From Plectonema radiosum NIES-515 (GTDB lineage: Bacteria; Cyanobacteriota; Cyanobacteriia; Cyanobacteriales; Nostocaceae), in assembly GCF_025753815.1 (NCBI RefSeq), contig NZ_JAOWRF010000064.1:1-64000 (forward strand): a DNA stretch of 64,000 bases, given 5' to 3'. Below, in pieces: positions 45,119 to 54,139 of this stretch. The notes under the pieces were generated by a model that did not search any database, was not told the origin of the DNA, and saw only the letters and a program-made list of their open reading frames with translations. Within the stretch, counting starts at the first letter, position 1; each line of letters begins with the position of its first letter. The translations under genes and the position numbers were made by a program.

Positions 45119-46192
45119 ATGCAAAAAGTTATAAAACATCAAAAATTAAATCTCCTCCAGGTGTTTCGAGGACTTGCCGCAATCATGGTAATACTTGCTC
45201 ACTGCGACTTGATATTTAATCAAAATTTGCAAAAAGACTTTTTCGGGAAAATCTTTAATTTTGGTGGCTCAGGTGTTGACTTTTTCTTTGTATTAAGCGG
45301 ATTTATTATTTTATATATTCACCAATCAGATATTGGCAATAGAAGTAAGCTCAAGTCATTTTTTATCAAGAGATTTACCCGAATTTACCCAATTTACTGG
45401 GTAGTTTTGACGCTAAAGTTATCCGCTTCTTTATTCTTTGCTTACGATGCTGACACCGGAAAGAGAAATATTTTAGAAATATTAAAAGCTTTTATCTTAT
45501 TTCCTCAAAGTCGAGAAATTCTCTCAAGCAGCTTTCTCGGTGTTAGCTGGACATTGACATTTGAAATTTTCTTTTATATCATATTTGGTTTATTAATTGG
45601 CTTAAAACCCAAATTATCTTTTTCCATAGTTTCCATCTGGCTATTATTGACATTTACACATTTTATTGGCATCTTCAATTTACCTAAAGACGGCTTGATG
45701 CTTAATTTTATTTTCAACGAACATAATCTAGAGTTTTTTCTGGGTTGCGTAGCAGCTTACATTGTATCTAAACATAAAATTCCTCAAGAAATGACTTTAA
45801 TTTGTCTGGGGGCTTTTTTATATACTTTAGGAGCAATCAATTATTACTATAAAGTTGTAGAAATATCGCCTGTAATTTCCTTTGGTATTCCTTCGATGCT
45901 TTTGGTAGTTGGCTCTACATCTCTAGAAATGAGGAAACATGTACATGTAAATGAGGTTTTGATATATATAGGGAATGCATCATATTCTATTTACTTAATG
46001 CACGGTTTTGCTATAAACAACATCACAAAGTTTATCTTGAAAGTTGCCCCAGGTATTACTCAAAATAGTCTGATATTAAATATACTGGGAATCATGATTG
46101 GCGGAATGGGACTTATATTTGGATGTGCTGTTTACTCCTATATTGAAAAACCGCTGATTTCAACTCTCAAACCAAAATTAGTGACAACTTAG
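45119..46192 (+). CDS. Acyltransferase 3 family protein (sugar O-acylation)
   Basis: 357 residues, about 10 hydrophobic segments. The family features are LLQVFRGLAAIMVILAHC and GGSGVDFFFVLSGFIILY, then KRFTRIYPIYW. Such membrane proteins O-acetylate or O-acylate polysaccharides. The gene is more AT-rich than its neighbours. AAAAGGAGAT precedes the start, and the upstream Wzy-like stop is 15 bp away. Confidence 0.92.
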   Translation: MQKVIKHQKLNLLQVFRGLAAIMVILAHCDLIFNQNLQKDFFGKIFNFGGSGVDFFFVLSGFIILYIHQSDIGNRSKLKSFFIKRFTRIYPIYWVVLTLKLSASLFFAYDADTGKRNILEILKAFILFPQSREILSSSFLGVSWTLTFEIFFYIIFGLLIGLKPKLSFSIVSIWLLLTFTHFIGIFNLPKDGLMLNFIFNEHNLEFFLGCVAAYIVSKHKIPQEMTLICLGAFLYTLGAINYYYKVVEISPVISFGIPSMLLVVGSTSLEMRKHVHVNEVLIYIGNASYSIYLMHGFAINNITKFILKVAPGITQNSLILNILGIMIGGMGLIFGCAVYSYIEKPLISTLKPKLVTT

Positions 46193-46245
46193 TTGGTTGA
46201 TAATATTTACTTTTTTGTTGTTATGTAGCAAGAACACAATAAACA

Positions 46246-47421
46246 ATGACCCAACAACTAATTAATTCCGATAACGCACAACACAAAGGATCGCATGAAC
46301 GACCCTACAGAATTGTTTTGGTGCATCCAAGTGCAGGGGTTAACTCTAGCGGTGGTTCGGAGATTGTTGCCATCGAGCTTGCACGTCGTTTGAGTGCATA
46401 CTTTGAGGTAGAACTTTTAAGTGGTGCCCCTTGTGGTTCCTTCAGTTACCCTGTTAAATGTATTTCCCGCACTTTCAGTAGTCGTGTTGTGCGTCATCCC
46501 TTAGTAGCTCCACTACTACGAGGTATTGGGACGCATCCTGAGATTGTGGTGGAACATCTGACTAGCTTCTTTCCCTGTCTTTTGCGTCTTTTGAGTCAGC
46601 CTGCTGATTTGATATTTCCCCATAATGATTATGGTGGATTGGCTGTAGCTGTTTGTGTGCGATCGCTCATTGGTACTCCAATACTTTTTACCGAACACAA
46701 TAGCTTAAAGGCAAACGGGAAATGTCTCAAGCGGAATCTTGGCTTTCGTCCCGATCGCTTCGTGGTGTTAGATGAAGCGACGGCAACTTATGCTCATAAC
46801 CTAAAACCTACACAACCAATAAGTGTCATTTCCAATGGTGTGAATCTTGAGCGATTTACACCGAACGGAACCAGTATCAATTTTGGCTTGCCAAGACCAA
46901 TGGCACTGTGTGTAGCTAGTTTGAACCGCAAGAATCACAAGCGAGTCGAACTAGCTATTCAAGCAGTGGCTCGCTTACCCCATGTTAGTCTTGTTGTTTG
47001 TGGGGATGGACCCGATCGCTCATACTTTCAAGCATTAGGCGATCGCTTACTCGGTCAGCAACGATTTGCTATTCGTACCTTTGCCTACGAGCAAATGCCT
47101 GAAGTATATCGAAGTGTGGATGTATTTACACTTCCTTCTGTGGATGAACCCTTTGCACTTGCCTATCTCGAAGCAATGGCAAGTGGTTTACCAGTAGTGA
47201 CTACTGATGATGCAATTCGTCGTTACATCGTTGCAAATGGGGGCATAGTATGTGACGTAACGAACCCAGACACTTACGCAGCTGCACTTGCCCAAGCTTT
47301 AACAGGTGATTGGCAAATGCGATCGCGACAAAATGCATTGCGCTTTAATTGGGACACGGTGGCATCAAGCTACCGCGATGTGATTTTAGAAACGATTATG
47401 CAGTCTAAAAAAGTAAATTAG
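46246..47421 (+). CDS. Glycosyltransferase family 4
   Basis: 391 residues. The N-terminal domain begins YRIVLVHPSAGVNSSGGSEIVAIELARRL. The C-terminal GT1/GT4 domain has LVVCGDGPDRSYFQ and LPSVDEPFALAYLEAMASGLPVVTTDD. It has a nucleotide-sugar-dependent retaining transferase fold. It ends 9 bp before the first of two GT2 genes. Confidence 0.9.
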   Translation: MTQQLINSDNAQHKGSHERPYRIVLVHPSAGVNSSGGSEIVAIELARRLSAYFEVELLSGAPCGSFSYPVKCISRTFSSRVVRHPLVAPLLRGIGTHPEIVVEHLTSFFPCLLRLLSQPADLIFPHNDYGGLAVAVCVRSLIGTPILFTEHNSLKANGKCLKRNLGFRPDRFVVLDEATATYAHNLKPTQPISVISNGVNLERFTPNGTSINFGLPRPMALCVASLNRKNHKRVELAIQAVARLPHVSLVVCGDGPDRSYFQALGDRLLGQQRFAIRTFAYEQMPEVYRSVDVFTLPSVDEPFALAYLEAMASGLPVVTTDDAIRRYIVANGGIVCDVTNPDTYAAALAQALTGDWQMRSRQNALRFNWDTVASSYRDVILETIMQSKKVN

Positions 47422-47430
47422 GGGTCTACT

Positions 47431-48441
47431 ATGCCTTATGTTTCCGTAATCATCCCAGCCTACAACGCTATGGCTTACCTCCCAGAGACTTTGGAGAGCG
47501 TTTTTCAGCAGACATTTCCTGATTTTGAAGTCTTAATTATTGATGATGGCAGTTCTGATAGAACTGTAGAATGGGCATCTCAAATTGCAGACTTGCGAGT
47601 TAAATTAATTTGCCAAACAAACCAAGGTTCATCCGTTGCACGCAATACAGGTATTACTGCCGCACAAGGTGAATACATAGCCCTTTTGGATGCAGATGAT
47701 ATTTGGGAGCCAACTAAACTAGAAAAACAAGTACGTTTGTTAGAAGAAAACCCATCAGTAGGTTTAGTAGATACTTGGACAGTTTTAGTTAACCAACAAA
47801 ATAAATCTACGGGGAAAGTAATTGTCTCTCATGCAGAAAAAGACGCATGGAAGCAACTAGTTCAGTTTAAAACAGTCTGCTGTTGTGACAGTACACCTTT
47901 GATTCGTCGCAGTTGTTTTGAAACGGTGGGATTATTTAATCCAGATTTACCTTTTCTGGAAGATTTAGATATGTGGATTCGTCTTGCTTCTCGCTATGAA
48001 TTTGGAGTAGTAAAAGAACCCTTAGTTCGCTATCGACAGCATCCTGGGAGTAAATCTACTAATTGCCAAGGAATGCTAGAAGCTTTTCGGACAATTATCG
48101 AGAAAGCTTTTGAATCTGTTCAAGTCGAATTACTGCCTTTAAGAGATAGAGGATATGGTCGCGTCAATCTCTATTTAGCTTGGAGAGCAATAAACAATAA
48201 AGATTATGAACAAGCAGTGCATTTTAATTATCAAGCCATTGCTCATTATCCACAGCTAATTTTTTCTTGGGACTTTATCCGTCAAAGTATTGCTTTGGGG
48301 CTGTTAAAACGACTTGGTTCGCAAACTTATGATAGAGTGCGATCGCTTGTGCAAACAATGCGTCGCAGCGCAGGGGAATGGAATTCGCGGCTAAACAAAC
48401 AAAGTCCACCTGCACAGACTTCAGAAAAAACAGCAATTTAA
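47431..48441 (+). CDS. Glycosyltransferase family 2 (first of a tandem pair)
   Basis: 336 residues. The GT-A fold has VSVIIPAYNAMAYLPETLESVF, DFEVLIIDDGSSD and the DXD motif LLDADDIW, then the acceptor-side PFLEDLDMW. Close similarity to the next gene along the whole length shows a tandem duplication. It is an inverting transferase of the polysaccharide pathway with unknown donor. Confidence 0.93.
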   Translation: MPYVSVIIPAYNAMAYLPETLESVFQQTFPDFEVLIIDDGSSDRTVEWASQIADLRVKLICQTNQGSSVARNTGITAAQGEYIALLDADDIWEPTKLEKQVRLLEENPSVGLVDTWTVLVNQQNKSTGKVIVSHAEKDAWKQLVQFKTVCCCDSTPLIRRSCFETVGLFNPDLPFLEDLDMWIRLASRYEFGVVKEPLVRYRQHPGSKSTNCQGMLEAFRTIIEKAFESVQVELLPLRDRGYGRVNLYLAWRAINNKDYEQAVHFNYQAIAHYPQLIFSWDFIRQSIALGLLKRLGSQTYDRVRSLVQTMRRSAGEWNSRLNKQSPPAQTSEKTAI

Positions 48442-48490
48442 ACTAGATTTGGTGTTAATTACCAAAGCAGACAATTTGAGAGGTAAAAAG

Positions 48491-49450
48491 ATGCCGAAAG
48501 TTTCCGTTGTTGTTCCCGCATATAATGCAATGAAATACCTCCCAGAAACCGTGGAGAGTGTCTTGCAGCAAACTTTGACTGATTTTGAAGTATTGATTGT
48601 TAATGATGGTAGTTCTGATAAAATCGTGGAATGGGGTTCACAGATAACCGACCCCAGAATTCGAGTGATTACCCAAGAAAATCAAGGTACGGCTGCGGCA
48701 CGAAATAGAGGAATTAGTGAATCTCAAGGCGAATATATTGCTTTTTTAGATGCTGATGATATTTGGGAACCGACTAAGTTAGAAAAACAAGCAAATTGTT
48801 TAGATAATAATTCTTTAGTTGGTCTGGTTGATGCTTGGACAGCTTACATGGATGAAAGTGGTAAGTTAACAGGCATAGTCATGAAGCACAATGACGAGGG
48901 TGATGTATATAAAAAAGTTTTTGAATCATGTGATAGCACAGTCTGTTGTGGAAGTTCACCGATGATTCGCCGTGTTTGTTTTGAAACTCTCGGCTTATTC
49001 GATGAAAATAGCTACATTGAAGATGTGGATATGTGGGTACGTATCGCTTGTCGTTATCACTATGGAGTTGTCAAAGAAGTTATGGTGAGATATCGACAGC
49101 ATCCTCATAATAAATCAAAAGATTGCCAGTCGATGTTAGAAGGTTTTCGGCGATTGATTGAGAAAACATATCAAGCTTTGCCAACAGAAGTATTGTATTT
49201 AAGACCCAAAAGCTATGGAAGATTGTATGTCTTTCTCGCTTGGAGGTCTATAGATAATAAAGATTTCCAACAATCAGCGCATTATCGCAACTTAGCGATC
49301 GCTAACTATCCACAACTACTTTTACAACCGTCGTTGATGCGCTTGAGTGTCGCGATCGCGGCACTAGAATTGCTGGGATTTGAGGGTTATGAAAAAGTGC
49401 GATCGTTTAATCGTGCTTTACGTCGTCGTTTGTTATTTCGCACAATCTAA
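48491..49450 (+). CDS. Glycosyltransferase family 2 (second of a tandem pair)
   Basis: 319 residues from the ATG at 48491 (MPKVSVVVPAYNAMKYLPETVES), which has GAGAGG before it; the frame continues 14 codons upstream from a TTG but that part has no counterpart in the paralogue. Motifs match gene one: DFEVLIVNDGSSD, FLDADDIW, YIEDVDMW and YRQHPHNKSKDCQ. A long purine tract follows the stop. Confidence 0.92.
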   Translation: MPKVSVVVPAYNAMKYLPETVESVLQQTLTDFEVLIVNDGSSDKIVEWGSQITDPRIRVITQENQGTAAARNRGISESQGEYIAFLDADDIWEPTKLEKQANCLDNNSLVGLVDAWTAYMDESGKLTGIVMKHNDEGDVYKKVFESCDSTVCCGSSPMIRRVCFETLGLFDENSYIEDVDMWVRIACRYHYGVVKEVMVRYRQHPHNKSKDCQSMLEGFRRLIEKTYQALPTEVLYLRPKSYGRLYVFLAWRSIDNKDFQQSAHYRNLAIANYPQLLLQPSLMRLSVAIAALELLGFEGYEKVRSFNRALRRRLLFRTI

Positions 49451-49465
49451 TAAACTGAGGGAGTG

Positions 49466-49504
49466 GGGGAGAGGGGGAGAAAATTATTCTTTCCCCCTCT
49501 CCCC
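49466..49504. repeat. Purine/pyrimidine inverted repeat between GT2 and flippase genes
   Basis: GGGGAGAGGGGGA (49466-49478) pairs with TCCCCCTCTCCCC (49492-49504), and more C-rich sequence follows to about 49530. It can form a stable RNA hairpin, without a U-run, and may partly uncouple the flippase gene from the upstream genes. Confidence 0.75.
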
Positions 49505-49560
49505 TTCCCCCCCCTCCCCCCCTCCTCTTCCCTAATACCTAATCGCTTTTTGGAGTAACT

Positions 49561-50946
49561 GTGGGACTGCGTAATCAAGTTATTAAAGGTGGAGCCTTAC
49601 TAGTTGTAAGACAAGCTCTGGGAATATTACTCAGCCTGATAGGAGTAATATTTATTACGAGAGTTATTGGCCCTACCCAGTACGGATTGTATGGAGTAGG
49701 TTCTGGAATTGTCAGCTTTCTCGGTGGTTTGGGTATGTGGGGTTTGGACGTTTATTTACTACGCAAAACCACTAACCCAGAGCAAGAAGATTATGACCAA
49801 GCCTTTACCCTGTTGCTATGTTTTGGCGGAATCTTTGCGCTGAGTTTGGTATTAGGGCAACATATTATCGCCCAAATGCTTAACCTTCCAGAAGCCGCAC
49901 CGTTTTTGGCAGCTTTGGGTTTGACTTTACCAATATCATTGTTAAATATACCTTTAACAATTAAACTCGACCGCGACTTAGATTTTAAGCGTGTGGCATA
50001 CATTGAGTTAATCAGTCAAATTAGCTACTACGCGATCGCGCTGCCATTAGCACATCAAGGAGCTGGTGCTTGGGCGCCGACTGCTGGTTTGTGGCTTCAG
50101 CAAATCAGCATGGTTGCGCTAACTTATTCGAGTACTAAACTTCGTCCGCGCTTGTGCTGGAAGCCAAGTTTAATTCGGGAGATGCTGAAGTATGGCTTAA
50201 GCTATTCTAGTTCGACTTGGTTATGGCAATTGCGATCGCTTGTTAATCCAGTCATTGTCGGACGTTTCGCCGGCGCTGAAGCTGTGGGCTTTGTTTCTCT
50301 TGCCATTCGTTTAGTCGAAATGCTTTCTTTTGCCAAGACAGTAACTTGGCGTTTAGCGATGGCAGCGCTTGCTAAACTCGAAAATGACAAAACGAGGCTG
50401 CGGCACAGTATTGAAGAGGGAATGCGCTTGCAAGCCCTAGCAGTTGGCGTTCCAATTGCAGGTTTTGCCCTGCTCGGTCCTGTAGTATTATTACTGATTT
50501 TTGGCAAAAATTGGACTCCAGTGCTACAAGTCTTTCCATTTATTGCCGTTGGCTATCTTTCCAATTCCATCTTCAATTTACATTGCTCAGTACTTTATCT
50601 GCTAGGTAAAAATTTATCTGTTGCTTGGTTTCATGCAGCTCATGTCGCACTTTTTGCCGGACATGCATTTTTGCTAGTACCGCAGATGGGAATAGTTGGC
50701 TATGGCTATTCCGAAATATGTGCATTAGCTAGTTACCTACTACTTCATATATATATAGTCAAAGAATTGGGCAATTTAAATTACACTAAAGCTCTTATTT
50801 GGTACGGTATCACCGTTGCTGTTTTAGTCTTAAGTACATTACCTGGTTCGGCTCGTTACCTATCTTGCTTGTTGCTACTCCTTCCACTAACATCAACTAA
50901 AGAGAGAAATACCCTTGTCGGGTATTTACAAATATTAAGGTCTTGA
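49561..50946 (+). CDS. Oligosaccharide flippase (Wzx-type, MATE/PST superfamily)
   Basis: 461 residues, GTG start, about 12 hydrophobic segments. The N-terminus is VIKGGALLVVRQALGILLSLIGVIFITRVIGPTQYG-like, the polysaccharide-transporter signature. LKYGLSYSSSTWLWQLRSLVNP and VSLAIRLVEMLSF are also family segments. It would move lipid-linked repeat units across the inner membrane for the Wzy-like polymerase. Confidence 0.9.
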   Translation: MGLRNQVIKGGALLVVRQALGILLSLIGVIFITRVIGPTQYGLYGVGSGIVSFLGGLGMWGLDVYLLRKTTNPEQEDYDQAFTLLLCFGGIFALSLVLGQHIIAQMLNLPEAAPFLAALGLTLPISLLNIPLTIKLDRDLDFKRVAYIELISQISYYAIALPLAHQGAGAWAPTAGLWLQQISMVALTYSSTKLRPRLCWKPSLIREMLKYGLSYSSSTWLWQLRSLVNPVIVGRFAGAEAVGFVSLAIRLVEMLSFAKTVTWRLAMAALAKLENDKTRLRHSIEEGMRLQALAVGVPIAGFALLGPVVLLLIFGKNWTPVLQVFPFIAVGYLSNSIFNLHCSVLYLLGKNLSVAWFHAAHVALFAGHAFLLVPQMGIVGYGYSEICALASYLLLHIYIVKELGNLNYTKALIWYGITVAVLVLSTLPGSARYLSCLLLLLPLTSTKERNTLVGYLQILRS

Positions 50947-51014
50947 CAAAAAAGGCGCTTAGGCTAATCTAAGCATCTCAGCTACAATGTAATTGAACTT
51001 AGCGGTACAAAATT

Positions 51015-51902
51015 ATGAACATTAAACTTCCTTTCAGTTATCAAGAAATTGTTGATGAAGTAGTTAATTTTACCGATTTGCCCAGACAAGAAGTAGAACA
51101 TAAAGTGTGGATGCAGGCTATAGGTGAAGGACCCGTAATTCAAGAAGCAAAGCATTTTGGAGTAACTCCCCATCAATATGACGACAAGATGGAAAAACTC
51201 TACAAAGAAGGATATGGATTAATAATTGAGACTATGGTTTTTTGGGCATCACAAGAAAGACAGCTTTGGATTCAACAAGCGGTGGAAAGGATTCGCTTAT
51301 ACGCCCAAAAAAATGCTCGCGCACTTGATGATTTAACTATTCTCATGTTAGGTGACGGCACCGGCAATGATTCTTTAGAACTTGTCAATAATGGATTTAA
51401 AATTAACTATTTTGACATTCCTGGAAGTAAAACATACGAATTTGCGACAAAGCGGTTTGCCCATTACGATTTGATCGGCGATCGCGTAAATCTTATATCT
51501 GACTATAAATCTTGTCTTACATCTCAATACGATATTGTACTTTCTTTTGAAGTTTTAGAACATCTGACTGACCCCATTGCCGCTATTAGAGATATTAACT
51601 CTATGCTGAAAACTTCCGGCATCGCCATAATTACAGAAGCATTTTCTGCTGTTTATGATATTTTTCCTACTCATTTAAAATCAAATTTAAAATTTGCTAA
51701 TCAGGCACCTTTTATATTTTTACAAAAGAAAATGCTCCTGACTTGGTATAGTCAAAAATCGTTTTTTAAGTTTAAACCAATGGAATTTGTTAAAAAAGAA
51801 AGAATCTCCCTGAAAGATTTTATCTCTCTTTTTAAAGATGCCAAAATCAGGCAACCATACATCAATGCCAAAATCAGAAAATTATTCGCTTTTGGTTCTT
51901 GA
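51015..51902 (+). CDS. SAM-dependent methyltransferase of the polysaccharide cluster
   Basis: 295 residues. The SAM-binding motif is LTILMLGDGTGNDSLEL, followed by INYFDIPGS and YDIVLSFEVLEHLTDPIAAI (a methyltransferase 11/23-type core). The C-terminal part is AT-rich, basic and helical. It may modify a sugar of the exopolysaccharide, judged only from position, 68 bp after the flippase gene. Confidence 0.85.
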   Translation: MNIKLPFSYQEIVDEVVNFTDLPRQEVEHKVWMQAIGEGPVIQEAKHFGVTPHQYDDKMEKLYKEGYGLIIETMVFWASQERQLWIQQAVERIRLYAQKNARALDDLTILMLGDGTGNDSLELVNNGFKINYFDIPGSKTYEFATKRFAHYDLIGDRVNLISDYKSCLTSQYDIVLSFEVLEHLTDPIAAIRDINSMLKTSGIAIITEAFSAVYDIFPTHLKSNLKFANQAPFIFLQKKMLLTWYSQKSFFKFKPMEFVKKERISLKDFISLFKDAKIRQPYINAKIRKLFAFGS

Positions 51903-52501
51903 TCTAACGTCTCTATAGATGTTATTGGTGGTTGGTAAATCATACATATTGTAGAGACGTTCCACCGGAACGTCTCTTTGCCGGAACGTCTCTTTGCCGC
52001 TGCCAAATACCCCCTTGGCAACAGTAATGCTCAAATAGGTGTTTCGTAACTTTTAGGACTTACGCAAGTGAAAAATAATGTAGAGACGTAGCAGTGCTAC
52101 GTCTCTACAAAGGTTTTGGGCAACGCATATTTAATTTTCACTCCTATGTCTATTAGACCTCTCCGGAAAACAATGTAGAGACGCGAAATTTCGCGTCTCT
52201 TGGGGTTTGGATAACGCATATTTAATTTTCGGAGATGTCTATTAGACCTCTTGCAAAAGTCCTTCCTTTCCCTTCTTCTTTGCCACGAGTGCGACGAGTA
52301 CGTGAGACAAAAAATTATTTATGCAAGAGTCTATTGTACAATACCGTTGGTGTTAAACCCCAAATCCTCGTAGAGACGTAGCACATGCAACGTCTCTACA
52401 GGTCTAAAATCAGTACCAAAAATCCTTAACACCAACCGTATTGGTCTATTGTAGAGACGTTCCAACGGAACGTCTCTACGACGGTTGCCCTCGCTTATTC
52501 T
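51903..52501. repeat. Cluster of MITEs and GTAGAGAC-family palindromes
   Basis: The 600-bp gap holds palindromes at 51951-51978 (core GTTCCACCGGAAC), 52080-52108 (core GTAGCAGTGCTAC), 52370-52399 and 52451-52479 (core GTTCCAACGGAAC). A complete 88-bp MITE lies at 52154-52241 (ends TAGACCTCTCCGGA and GGAGATGTCTA; palindrome core GCGAAATTTCGC), and a half MITE ends at 52152. No gene is seen here. Confidence 0.85.
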
Positions 52502-53593
52502 TCAGTTTCCAATCGGTGGAGCAAGAGCAGCACGCGGAGTTCCACCACCACCAATACTGTCTGCTTTATTGTTATCGACGATTTGCAACGCTTGAAATAG
52601 CTTCATCAAGTCGTCGTGTAACTGTCCGCTTGTACCCTGCAAATCATAGCCGAAGGTGTTGTGAAACTCATCTAGAACTCCTCTTTCCACTGCAAGGTAA
52701 TGAGCGTCCCAACCGGCATCATCAACAACATAAGCTCCGTAATCTTGCAATGCATGAAATATTTTTTTAGCAGCAGGTGTTTGCAAGTTAAGACTTTCTT
52801 CGGTTTGGTCGGGAAGAATTGCTAAAAGCGCTCCTTGCATAAGGGCGGGGTTTTGACCATGATACTGGTTGGCGGCATTAGCATCTGCACGATCTGCGGG
52901 CCAGCGATGCCCAGGATTAGACTGAGAGTAATAATAATATTTTTCCCCCCAAAGAAGAACTTTCAATGCATGACGAATAGGCTGATTGCTGGTAAGTTCA
53001 CCTTTGCGAATAGAGCCACCAATGGAAGAAAGACCAGAACCAAAATGCGCTCCCCCTATTCCTTCTCCGTAAATATCAACATCGGGATAATAACGCCAAC
53101 CATAAATTGAACCTCCATGTTCACAACGAGCTAAGGGTTCAAGCTGCACTAAAGTTTTACCATCTGGCATGAGAAACGCACTCGCATTGTTGGGTGTGCT
53201 GTAGGGCTGATTTGTGGCATCTGCAACAATTAAATCGTCTGGAATGGGTAGTGAGATTTCCATAGATTTAGTGCCTGTACAGCGCCCTTCACCCCAGGTT
53301 CCAGGAACATAAACTGGACGGTAGGGATCACCTGCTTCGAGTTTGTAGAAGTACTCTTCATCTGCCGCAGCATAGCCTGCCTTATTGATGCCAGCAGGTA
53401 TGTATTGGGCATTTGAGCCTATGGGCATGTTCCAAGGCGATGTCGATGAAAAGGGTTGAATAAACTTGTCTCGTGTAGGAGTTTGGCTGGGAGTTGGCAT
53501 ACAGCCGAGAACAAGAGTGACAATTACACTCGCTAGGAATATTACTAAACTAGATAGCCGCAAGCGCCGAGTCAAAAAGGGAAAAAAGCTCAT
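52502..53593 (-). CDS. Secreted lipoprotein of unknown function
   Basis: 363 residues from the ATG at 53593. The frame is open 22 codons upstream, but the signal MSFFPFLTRRLRLSS-VIFLASVIVTLVLGC is a clean lipoprotein leader from here. The mature domain has FIQPFSSTSPWNMPIGSNA, PVYVPGTWGEGRCTG, IRHALKVLLWGEKYYY, GHRWPADRADA and IFHALQDYGAYVVDDAG. The last motifs recall secreted proteins of actinobacteria with an ALKRYGMFVADNG-like segment, a resemblance recalled from memory. It follows the polysaccharide cluster in the opposite direction, so a role on extracellular polymers is possible but not shown. Confidence 0.8.
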   Translation of the reverse strand: MSFFPFLTRRLRLSSLVIFLASVIVTLVLGCMPTPSQTPTRDKFIQPFSSTSPWNMPIGSNAQYIPAGINKAGYAAADEEYFYKLEAGDPYRPVYVPGTWGEGRCTGTKSMEISLPIPDDLIVADATNQPYSTPNNASAFLMPDGKTLVQLEPLARCEHGGSIYGWRYYPDVDIYGEGIGGAHFGSGLSSIGGSIRKGELTSNQPIRHALKVLLWGEKYYYYSQSNPGHRWPADRADANAANQYHGQNPALMQGALLAILPDQTEESLNLQTPAAKKIFHALQDYGAYVVDDAGWDAHYLAVERGVLDEFHNTFGYDLQGTSGQLHDDLMKLFQALQIVDNNKADSIGGGGTPRAALAPPIGN

Positions 53594-53659
53594 GAAATAG
53601 TCGATCTTGTGTTTCCAGAGTCCAATGTATTTGGTAGATACACAGAATGTCATGAGCAT

Positions 53660-54139
53660 TATTCCGGATTGCTTATTTACTCACTTATATGTATTTACAC
53701 TAATTCAGTCAGCGCGCCCAGCCATTGTAAGCCTTGCCATGATTGGTTTACTGCTCATTACGAGCTTGGGATACAAAGTTCCTTGGTGACGTTATAGACC
53801 ATTGCGTCAAAGTTAACTATTAGCCCTCTTTTATGACTCTGGAGAGAGAATAATAATTATGAAGCCCTGACGACTGGAAGTCGCGGCTACACAAACGCTC
53901 GTCCGCCTACTTTGGACTAACCTGAAAATAGGGTTTCAAATTTAATCTGGCGAGAGTAATAAAAGAGCGTTAGGTCTGTGGTTGTAATTATTTTGGTAAT
54001 TGGGGATGAATCTGTTAGCGATCGCACACGATAATTTCCGTCCAAATGAATGGGGACTTGGCTCCCGGTCGGCTTCGGTGGGTATCTCGGTCAAATGCTT
54101 CTGTGAAGCAACTAAACGCAGTGGGGAGTGTCAAACTAC
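53660..54139. other. Intergenic region downstream of rsr and upstream of the lipoprotein gene
   Basis: About 480 bp. Short frames on the plus strand look random. GACTGGAAGTCGCGG and CCCGGTCGGCTTCGGTGGG stretches are present, but I see no RNA gene, terminator or repeat of the window's families. Confidence 0.5.

Noticed and set aside
52441-52770. 109-codon frame containing RDVPTERLYDG
   Set aside because: It is a read-through of a palindromic repeat into the antisense of the lipoprotein gene; the protein-like start is only the repeat's translation.
53607-53797. Short plus-strand frames after the lipoprotein gene start
   Set aside because: They overlap the lipoprotein start region and each other in different frames, with no ribosome site or conserved pattern.
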